Source: Bostrychus sinensis
Taxonomy: Eukaryota; Chordata; Actinopteri; Gobiiformes; Eleotridae
DNA: 64,000 nt
Direction of reading: 5' to 3'
Assembly (NCBI GenBank): GCA_020698575.1
Contig: CM036256.1
Span: forward strand, 16,445,908-16,509,907
Position numbers and translations under genes: made by a program. Positions 1 to 10,400 of the stretch are shown here, piece after piece. The notes under the pieces were generated by a model, which saw only the letters and a program-made list of their open reading frames with translations, searched no databases and had not been told where the DNA came from. The stretch's first letter is position 1; every line of letters starts with the position of its first letter.

Positions 1-715
1 TAACCCCTGAGGACAAAACTTTACACTACAAAAAATGGAGTAGCCAAAAATGTCAGCATGCACTATTAATTTTATGAACATTAAAAATAAAATAGTATTT
101 ATATATAGTATAGCTATATTATAGTAGTATATTATAGTATAGCTAGTATTTTTTATGCTTCTGTACACTGTGAGTACAATATAAAAAGTATAATTCTTCT
201 TCTGTTCTTTTATTTGTATCCTGACGTTCGTCTGGGTTTGCCACCAGTTCCAGTCCCTCCTCCGGGGCTGACACTGGAGCTTCCTGACCTTCATTCGTGG
301 CCGCCTGACCTTCCTCTAGGGCCCAAGCCAGCGCCAGAGCCTCCTGACCTTCCTCCGGGGCCCCAGCCACTGCCGGAGCCTCCTGATCTTTCCCAAAGGC
401 CCAAGCTGCTGCCGGAGCCCCCTGACGCTCTTCTTTTGCCCCTGGACCTTTTCATTTTGCCCCTGGACATTCCTGTTTTGTCCCTGGACGCTCTCATTTT
501 ATCGTTTTACCTCTGAACTCTCTTGTTTTGGCCCTGGACCCTGTTTGGGACGTTTGTGAGCCTTCCACTTGAGGAGGGGGTACTGTGTCTGATGTCTAGC
601 CAGTCCATGTGTTTTTCTGTTTACTTCCCGCCTGCTGTTTTTCCCGCCTGTTCGAATGTCTGCCCTGCCCTAATGCATTTCACCTGTGTACTCCCAGTTT
701 ATTTATGCTGTGTTC

Positions 716-1248
716 ATGATACATCGGAATCTCGGAAATTCTGACCTCCGAGTCGGAAAACCAACCTTGAACACTGTCTCAGGTCGGAATTTTTGCTCAG
801 AAACTCATGCAGAAGTGTTGGACTCCGAGTTCCTGAGTTGACATCACAATCATAGGGACTCCCTCTGTGAGAGGTAAACAGTGTTGTTACTAACAGGGAA
901 ATAATTGTTTTTTAAAACAAGAGATCTCATACTTCTGAAAAATTGTGCTCATCTTTATATAATGAATGAAGTCATAAGTGCTACAGCTCTGCAAGAACAT
1001 CTTTGAATGCTCATTTATCAGTAAATGACTAAAGTAGAAATAGAAACATCCCCTGATATAACTCAGTGCCACACCACACAGTTTTATCAAGGTGTTTATT
1101 TGTTTCCTATAAAACAACATGAAAATGCAAATATGGTTTTGTTGTTATTGTGCTGATCCATGTGTGTTTTCCAAGCTGAACACGTGAACAAACGTTTTTT
1201 GTAAGTCAGCTTTTTTAAGTCGGGACTTCGGAGATTCCGATGTATCAT
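716..1248. mobile_element. Short element with terminal inverted repeats (MITE-like)
   Basis: The left end reads atgatacatcggaatctc and the right end is its reverse complement with few changes; further inverted similarity extends inward for about 35 bases. The 533-bp body has no coding potential. Superfamily is not assigned because no clear target-site duplication could be read. It lies inside the LTR-like region. Confidence 0.6.
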
Positions 1249-1295
1249 AAATGCAGCGTAAGTCCCTGTTTTCCCCAGTTCTTTGTCGTGTCATT

Positions 1296-1478
1296 GGGTG
1301 TTTCTCAAAGCCCAGGTACCTTGCCTTGCCTTGATTACATCACAGGGAGTCATCCACGTCATCATCTGTCGACCATGGCGTGTTCCAATGTTCATGCCCT
1401 TCCCAGGCAGGTGTCCTCTGTTTGGCTAACATGTAGCTAATTCACCAAGGATACATCAGTGATCCTTTGCTGCCTTGC
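1296..1478 (+). repeat. Dispersed repeat, plus-strand copy of the pair 1296/10495
   Basis: It begins gggtgtttctcaaagccc and shares about 180 bases with the reverse complement of 10495-10690. Shared words include ggtaccttgccttgcc, tgtttggctaacatgt and ccaaggatacatcag. It is noncoding and its class is unknown. Confidence 0.55.
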
Positions 1479-2256
1479 ATCGGCCAAAATCATACATAAT
1501 GCACTGCAGCCTTTTTGAGAAAAATGGCAGGCAAGTTTTTCATTTGTTCTGCCTTTTTATTTTGTATTTTTGCATTTTTGTGAGTTTGGCCTTTTGGGTT
1601 TTGTGTTGGAGTTTTTTCAGTTCGCAGACCTGCTTTTGGGTCCTTTTTCCCATTGTTTCCCCTATATCCATGTTGATACATCACCTCTTCTCATTGTATT
1701 GAGTGCTGAGTGTTGTATTCACTGTAACCTGGTAAATCTAACAAGGTGGAAGTTAATCTGTGGAACAGTGTTACTACAATGAGGAAATATTGAAAAATAT
1801 ATTTATGAAACAAAAAATAGAAACAATATCGACTTTAACAGTAAATAGTCAGATAGTAAAGTTTTATCTTCAAATAATAGTGTTAGATCTAGTAGTATTT
1901 TACAGTAAATTACTAATTAGTAGTAGTTTACAGTAAATTACATTACTTGTATTTGTACTGAGGGTAAGTACATAGGAACCAATGTTAATATGTACATACA
2001 AGGGGGATAGGTTAACGGGATGTACCCAGGGTATGGGTACAAGCGGAGTGAGCAGAGTGTCAATAAAAGGATACGGCTAAAGGCAACAAGTGTCTTCTGA
2101 CTGAATACTTACAAAATGTCACAGTGAGACAACACAGTATTCACTCTATGCCATATATGTAATTTTGTTTTTGCATCTTCAAAGCACTTATTCATAAGTT
2201 TGAAATATATAAGTTTACATAAGAATAATTTACGATTCAGAAAGTAGACTCACTAC

Positions 2257-2354
2257 TATGCAATGCAACTACAATACAAATACAATACAAAAACTACAAT
2301 ACAATGCAATTTCCCCACTGAGGGACTAATAAAGGTTTTCTTATTCTTATTATT
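2257..2354 (+). mobile_element. Short LINE/SINE 3' tail inserted beside copy A
   Basis: Copy B continues directly from cactactat into ttataggtgc (about 32240-32255). In copy A the same two blocks are separated by about 100 bases that end in a typical fish retroposon tail (ccccactgagggactaat, then TTATTC-like repeats). The short direct repeat ctat at both edges fits a retroposed fragment. Confidence 0.6.
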
Positions 2355-2448
2355 CTATTTATAGGTGCTTAATAGTTTAAGAGCTAATAAGAAAATAATC
2401 TGCATTTGACAGTATAGCAGGAAATCATCTTGAGTAGTGTCACTGCAA

Positions 2449-4437
2449 TCATTGGTCATGGACAACAATGTCAGCCACTCCATGGACCTGAGTGAGCTGT
2501 TTACAATCCAGAGATGCCACGAGCTTCCTGGGCCCAGGCTGAGTCGGGATGAAGTGCTCAGTCAGTGTCACTGTAGCAAGGTCTCCAATATCACTGCGAA
2601 CAATAAAGGCCAAATGAAGGTTAAGAAGCATGTTGCAATAAACTGAAAACATCAATTGAGCAAAGATATGCCTTACCCTACAACCACCTCATGACCTTTC
2701 TCCAGACCCAAGCCCTCTACTCTGAACACCACAGCCTTTAGTGTTCGTGGCAGTGGATTAGTAAATGTGATCTTCGCTGCCATCTCCTTACCAACCACAG
2801 CATCACCCAGGGGCTGCAATAGTACAGTGATAAATAATAGATAGGCAGGTTAAACAATACTACTGTAACAATGACCAACACCATCATAATGTATAATGTG
2901 CAGTGTTTAAATGTCATTTAAATACATACAGTGATTGTGAGGTCAGGTGTCCGGAGCCTGAAAGACGTCTGTTTAGCTAACACTTGCTGGGTTTCATTGA
3001 CTCTTCCAGAAAGGGTCAGCATCAGGGCTGCCTGGTCCACCAGCTGGTTCTGGTACTGTTGGTACGGAAGCACCCACTCAAGGATTTTCTCTGTGAAAAA
3101 AAAGAAGAAAACATTTTATGTCCTTTCCGTCATGATTTTAGCAATATGGTGTATAAAGAACTGACTTTGATTATGCTACTGTATGTTTTAATACAATCAC
3201 ACAATTAGGTCTTGTGGTGAACAGGACAGCATGCAGGCCAATAAAAGGAGTCCCTAATTACAGTGCACTCGCCCAATAAACCTATGTGAGACCTCACCTT
3301 CATTGGGTTTAAGCTCTACTGGCATCTGCTCCTTCTTAATGGTGCCCTTGAGCACACCAGTGTAGTACATGACAGCCACCTGGCTGTGCAGCATTGTCTG
3401 ACGTGGTTCTGAGCTCAAGTTCTTCACTACAATGCTTAGCTGAGCGTCTGCTCCCATCCTGGGTCCTTCATCCACCATCTTGACCTCTACGCTCACATCC
3501 TCTGCTATGGGAGTAGAGTACACATCTGGCTTGGTGCCATAGCGACTGGCTGTCTCCACTGCAATGCGCTCCTCTTCTGAACCTGGAGGAGAGATAGGAT
3601 ACAGTAAGCACAGTTTGTTCAGTACAAAGTTAAGACATTTATTGACAAATCTAAAAATATAGCACTTATTTCTTCCAAATGGAGCACTGTTAAAACATTG
3701 AAATGGATGGATGATGTATAAGTTGAATCAATAATAAATGCTGCAGTGTTATTAAAATACTGGATTAAAAGATGGTTCAAGAAAGAGTAGGAGTGCATTT
3801 AAAAGACAATACCTTCTTGGTGTTTATACAGGTGTGTAATGTCTGCGCGCTCATCTGAGCCTACTGCTTTAGTGCTGATGCAGTGGCCGATTGCTTTTTC
3901 CTCCCTGAAGATTTGGCTAAAGGTACCATCCAGGTTTTTCTTCCAGTAGACCTTGTCACTGTTGACCTAAATGGAAAATATGATTAAGCCCCAGTGAACC
4001 AGGGATGGATTCATATTAACAATAAAGCCAAGTGCCATAACAAAGTCTCTCTTCTCTCCCACTTACCTCAGCAAATACAAAAGGTGCGTCATGTTTAAGG
4101 TAGACCTGCCCAGAACGGATGGCGTTAAGTGAGGCTGGACCACAGCGGAAGGTGCCCTGACTGGTCTCCTGGGGAGTGGAGTCCACAGCCTGCCAGCCCC
4201 CATTACCAGGAGGTAAGTCTGGTCTGGCCATCCAGCAGTCATTCCACACATGGAAGTTCCTATCAATAAAAATATTTTTTTGTTTGTTTGTTTTTATACA
4301 TAGATAATTATGTTTAACCTACATTTACCACAGACATGCCAAACTCAAGGCCTGAGGAGATAACATTTTTCTGAGCAAATTTTAAATGTTTGAATTCATT
4401 TTGATGCTTATGGCAATAAATTATATTGAAACAATGG

Positions 4438-4472
<35 letters not shown>

Positions 4473-7400
4473 GATCTATTTATTCACTGTATCTATCCCG
4501 AGACTTTGCATTCTTTATTCAAAAAAGTTTTGTGACATCTGCTCTAAATATATATTGTATTCATAAGGTGGAGCAAAGGGGTTGCCAAAACATATCTTAC
4601 CACACAGTATCTTTGCTGAGGCCCGTAATTAGCTCCTCATTCTCATCTAAATACACATCTGTGGTGAGTGACACATCTGTATCATGAGCGGACAGAAAGT
4701 TGGTTACGCTGCGGGCCGGTATGCCAAGACAACGCAGCACTGTAGAATAAAGAGAATACTACAATGTCATTTACATTGACTGACTTTATTACCCAGCATG
4801 AATGAAAGCAACACATGCAGCTCTATAAGTGACAAAAGTTTTAGTGGAATGGCAGGAATGCAAATGTATTTTAGGTGTGTATGAGGTACCAGTTCTGTTC
4901 ATTAATTTTATTGACAGAATTTCTAGGCGCAGCCAGGGGCCGGAGGGTGTCAGGTTTGGGGACCACAGGATTTACTCTCTGCTTTTTGCAGATGATGTTG
5001 TCCTGTTGGCTTCATCAAACCAGGACCTTCAGTGTGCACTGGGGCGGTTTGCAGCCGAGTGTGAAGCGGCTGGGATGAGAATCAGCACCTCCAAGTCCGA
5101 GGCCATGGTTCTCAACCAGAAAAGGGTGGCTTGCCTTCTCCAGGTCGGAGGAGAGTTCCTGCCTAAAGTGGAGGAGTTTAAGTATCTTGGGGTCTTGTTC
5201 ACAAGTGAGGAAAGGATGGCGGATCGGTGCAGCTTGTGCAGTAATGCGGTCGTTTGGCCTGTTGTGGTGAAGAAGGAGCTGAGCTGAAAGGTGAAGCTCT
5301 CGATTTATCGGTTGATCTACATTCCTACTCTCACCTATGGTCATGAGCTTTGGGTTATGACCAAAAAGACAAGATACCGGAATACAAGTGGCCAAAATGA
5401 GTTTCCTCTGCAGGGTGGCAGGGCGCACCCTTAGAGATACGGTGAGGAGCTCGGTTACCCAGGAGGGGCTCGGAGTAGAGGCGCTGCTCCTCCACATCGA
5501 GAGGAGCCAGCTGAGGTGGCTTGGGCATCTGTTTTGGATGGCACTGGGAGGAGGCCCCGAGGAAGACCTAGGGCAACTGGAAGGACTACGTCTCTCGGCT
5601 GGCCTGGGAATGCCTTGTGGTCCCTCCAAAGGAGCCGGAGGAAGTGTCCGAGGAGATGTCTGGGTGTCGCTGCTTAGACTGCTGCTCCTGCGACCCAGTC
5701 CTGGATAAAGCTGAAGAAGATGGTTGGATGGATGGATGGATGGATGAAGTACAGCTTCCTATCAAGGGAAACACTCTGTGCAAAGGTCAGCAGGCTATCA
5801 TGTGAGGGACACTGCCTGCATGGTCAATGAATGAAGTGTACTGTTACAGCACGCTTAATGAAAAAGGCCTGATACACTGGAGGCCTGCCAGGGTCAAAAT
5901 ATTAAACAGAAAATGAACTTTGGACAACCTTTGTGACACACAGAGATGCTGCACACACCTTTTCTCTCCATGTACATAGTTCCTTTGAGTTTGCTATATG
6001 TGTGGCTCTATGGTAATACCCACCTGTTGTGGTGACCCCAGAGAACACCCAGCATTGTCCATATGACACGGGTGTGCCATAGGAGGAGTGGTATTTTCTC
6101 AGGATCTCAACACTGCTGCTCCAAGCGGCAGGAGAGACGCCATCTGAATAATCCCCCGACCAGTTTCCCACCAAAACACCGCAGTCATCCTGAGCATTTA
6201 TCTGTAAAATATGTTTAATTTTTTGTTGATGCATGTGTACGTGTAACCAGTGCTCATTAGAGACATAGTCAGATTGTATTGCTCTGTGCTCCTGAAATAG
6301 CTAACTGGATGCTTAACCTGGCATTCACATAGAGGTACCTAAATAACACAATGAGCCTTTGGGGATGGCATAAGGGCCAGAAGGTAAAGAAAGTTTTGCA
6401 GATTTTTTTTTTTTTTTTTTTTTTTTTGGCTATTCCCTAATGCCACAGCAAATTAGCCTAGCATACGATCTATTTGTATAAGCAGTACAACCAAAGCTCT
6501 TCCTGACGCAACCCTCTCCATTTATCCAGGCATGGGACTAGCACAAAGAGTACTCTCACTAGCATGTTATGCCTTCTGGCTGACCTATCATACATTCTAC
6601 AGAAAGAGGTATTATCCAAGGGGCTAAATTTTTCAGTAACACCTAAACAGATCCCTACAGTAGACCTCATCACAGCCACAGAAACAGCCATAAAGAAAAA
6701 CAAGCTGGCTGAATTGGAAGCTGAAGAGCTGCTGTTCAGGGTATTAGCTGCCCTGTCCAGTGCCAACCCACCGCCTTCTAATCTTACCTCAGAAGAAAGG
6801 AAAGCTTTAACAGCGCTGGAGAAGGACCACAGCATCAACATTTTGCCAGTGGACAAAGGTAGATGCACAGTGATCCTGAATACAGTGGACTATGAGGCCA
6901 AAGTGAACAGCCTACTCAGTGATACTACCACCTATGAGACACAGAGGAGAGAGCCAAACATACAAGAAGGTTATAGACTGCTTACAGAGGCTGGAGAAAG
7001 ATCAAGTCAATGACAATCCGCTGTATTACAGACTATACCCAGGGGATGCCAATCCCTGCATCTATGATCTTCTTAAAATTCACAAGGAGGGAAGACCACT
7101 TAGACATACTTTCAGCAACACAGACTCCATCACTTACAACTTAGCAAAACATCCGGCTTCAATCGCGGCCGCTCTTGTTGGCAACACAGAGCATCACATC
7201 AGAAATTCACAAGACTTTGCCAATAAAGTCCAACATCTTCAGCTGGATTCTGACGAGACAGTTGTGTCATATGATGTGACATCCCTGTTCACCTGCATCG
7301 TCACCACAGAGGCAGTAACCATGGTGAGGAAGAGACTGCTTCAAGATTCAGAACTGCAGGAGAGGACAAACCTGACACCCGACCACATCTGCCAACTATT

Positions 7401-10400
7401 GTAGGTATGTCTCAACACCACATATTTCTAGTTCAGAGGAAACTTCTACAGGCTTCTAATGCCCATGGCATGACTGTGCTATGGGCTCCTCTCGACCATT
7501 GTTGCTAATTTGTACATGGGGGAATAGCTCTTGACTCGTCCCCAGGTACTACCCCCAGCCACTGGTTTAGATCTGTGGACAACACCTGGGTGAAGAACAA
7601 AATCCAGGAAGTGGAGGCATTCACAAGGCATATTAATGCTGTGGACGAGAACATCAAATTCACCCGGACGTCAAGGAGAACAGCCTAGCCTTCTTAGACT
7701 GTGCAGTTATCATCAGAGAAGACAGGTGGCTCCATGTGGAAGTGTACAGGAAGCCCACTCACACAGATCAGTACCTGTTATTTGATTCAAACCACCTGCT
7801 ACAGCACAAACTCGGTGTGATTACGACACTGCAGCACAGAGCCCAAGAGATGCCCACAAGCTCTGAGGGAGGGAGGAAAGAAGAGCAGCATGTCCTCCAA
7901 GCCCTCAGAACCTGTAGATGTCTCAACTGGGCCTGTTCCAAATCCCAAAGGACAAGAACACAGGACAGGAAAGAACAAGACCCAAAAAGGAGCAATATAG
8001 TCATTTCCTACATCTCTGGCCTGTCTGAGAAACTTAAAAGAATTTTTAGCCAACACAACATCCCCGTTTATTTCAAACCTGTTAATACCCTCAGACAAAA
8101 ACTGGTTCATCCCAAGGATAAAATTCCCAGTTACAAACAGAGCCATGTTGTGTACTCCATCCACTGCAGGGAGAACTGCAATGGACAGTACATTGGAGAA
8201 ACCAAACAACCTCTGCACAAGAGCTTGTAACAACACACCAGGGTCAACTCCAGTGGACCAGAATCTGCAGTACACCTACACTTGAAGGACACAAACCACT
8301 CCTTTGAGGACAGCAAGGTCCAAATCTTAGCCAGAGAGAAAGGATGGTTTGGGCGAGGAGTGAAAGAAGCAATCTTTGTCAAGAAAGTTAAAACTCCTGA
8401 AACCCAAACTTACTCAGGGTCATTACCATCCAAAGGAGCTGACCAGGCTGGGGAGCATTAACAACTGTCCCCCTCACTCCAGCTGAGGACAAAGACCTAA
8501 GACCCAAAACCATTCAGGCTCTTTCATTGTCTATTTAGTCTCCTGAACCAATGGAATTTAGTTTCAGGTCTAAAACTTCTCCTTCCTAGGAGAATATAAA
8601 CCAGCTCTCTTACCAGTTCAATTTCAGAATTGAGAAAGCCTCTTGGATAAGAGGTAAAACTTTAAAATCCAGATGACTGCTTTTTAAACCTTTTGTTGCG
8701 ATACATTCTACAGTGTGTAATATATTCATAAATAGTAGTAAAAGTTTAAAAAAAAATGTACTCACCATGGCAGAAATAACTCGGACCACATCGACCGAAT
8801 TTCCCCGACCAGATGGAGGCATGTCACTCTTCTCCAGAACAAACAGACAGGCCTCAAGAATCCCTTCATGAAACTGCAATTTAAAAAAAAAACATTATCT
8901 AATCCTATTTGTAATTAAAAGAGCTGCATTTGCTCTTAATGAAAGTCTGATGACGAAAAACTCATTGCATAACTGAGATGTCTTTAAATATTTCAATATG
9001 TGTGGAAGTCTGAGTCACCTAATGATTTCAGCAATTTCTCTCTCCCTTTTTATTACACTGACAGTACCTTTATGATGTGAATGAAAGTAATTTCTGTTTT
9101 GTATAGACTTAACTTATTTCAAGTTACATCTTGTCAGTACCTGCCCAAAATTCCATGTGCGAGCTCCAATTTGTTTCTCTGTGCCATAGTAAATCCGGCC
9201 AGTATCATTGAGCACATATTCCTTCCTCTCATCATCGTTGTCCAGGAACACTGTGTCCTCTGTAAAGATAAGAAATATTGTCCGCATTTGGCATAAGACA
9301 ACCAGATTTGGCAATTCTAAAGTACTTTTAAGTAATCTCAATTTTAGAAAAGGATGAATAAGTTGTCACAGATGGGATGGTTTGGGAGAGACAATGGTAA
9401 AGATTGTAGTTTTATTTCCTGCCTGTGGGAGTGCATTAAGGAATGTATTTTCTATTCACAAAAAGCAATGAAAGGATCCGTAAGGGCAGGAAATTGTTAA
9501 GAAACACAATGACAGCAAAGCCCTGCAGTGAGGCCCAAGGCAGCACATTCATTTATCTGTAGCAGTCTACACACTTTGAAACACACATTCAAGTCCAACG
9601 CTGACATGAGCAAACCCAAATTATTTTTACACCTCTTTTATCTCTTGTGAATAAAAGTATATGCTGAAATCTTGATATGCCACAAAATCTTGATATACCA
9701 CAAAATAACACTAGACAGCAGTGAAAGTGTCAAAGAGTTCACACAGAAGTGAAGTTGAACGTTTGCATTTAGCTTGGGAGGCTATGGGAAAAGGTGGGGT
9801 GCAATGTTTGGAGATTTTACAGCAAATAAGAGCTGCACAGTATTAGAAAAACATGTGATGTGTGATATGATGAATATTGTGATAAGAATATGATTAAGGA
9901 TTTATCAATCATAGACAGTGAAACTCAGTTCACTTTTAATTCATGAAGATATACGAGTCTCTAATTCAGCTACAAGGGGTCACAAGCCACGGTACTCCTG
10001 GGGCCAGAGTACACTGGCTTATTTTAAAAATTCCTTAAGAGGTGTCACAAAACTCTCAGTGGATTACTCTTCCTCACCATGTCCACTATAGGTGTACTTT
10101 ATTTCATGCATTTTTACTGTGAAATTCCACAGTTTATTGAAGGACCACAATCCTTAAATGCCTAAAATGAGCCATTCCATATGTTATAGTAGTTTTGGAA
10201 ATTTATTATAAAAATTACAAATCCCAGATTTGAGTTTTGTTGTTTATTGAAACAATCATTCAATGGAGCTGTGAGCAATTTCTCAAGGAAATTTTACTAT
10301 CACTAATCCAAAAATAGAAGATGTACAGATCCATATTAGGCATTTAAGGCAAAGGGTCCTTGAACTTCCCATGGAATTCCACAGTAAAATTGCATGAAAT

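Larger units (their letters stand above)
200..1690 (+). mobile_element. Decayed LTR-retrotransposon 3' end, interrupted by smaller inserts
   Basis: Positions 214-516 read as a proline-rich tail built of repeated PEPPDLPPGP-like units. This is followed by a G-rich run (about 575-582) and a long T-rich, LTR-like stretch ending near 1690. The layout resembles the end of a Ty3/Gypsy polyprotein followed by its 3' LTR, but no protease, reverse transcriptase or integrase is visible, so the class is inferred. Two other repeats sit inside it, at 716-1248 and 1296-1478. Sequence paralogous to the flank of copy B resumes near 1690, so this element may mark the downstream edge of the duplicated unit. 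Confidence 0.35.
6314..8700 (+). mobile_element. Penelope-like retroelement (decayed), in a copy A intron
   Basis: In order along the plus strand: LPVDKGRCTVIL (about 6845), YDLLKIHKEGRPLRH (about 7060), YNLAKHP and GNTEHHIRNS (about 7135-7210), VYRKPTHTDQYL (about 7740) and a GIY-YIG-type end, VVYSIHC with GQYIGETKQPLH (about 8145-8220). This is the Penelope reverse transcriptase followed by the GIY-YIG endonuclease. At least three frames are needed, so it is dead. The first about 230 bases of the insert hold a T-tract and a fragment of another repeat family. Copy B has no insert at the matching intron position near 35709, so the insertion followed the gene duplication or was lost from B. 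Confidence 0.88.

Noticed and set aside
214..516. Proline-rich cellular protein exon
   Set aside because: Repeated PEPPDLPPGP-like units followed by LTR-like sequence fit a retrotransposon tail better; no splice structure.
5015..5629. 204-residue minus-strand open frame
   Set aside because: Antisense shadow of Rex3; no family pattern.
7799..8275. 158-residue minus-strand open frame
   Set aside because: Antisense to the Penelope endonuclease region.
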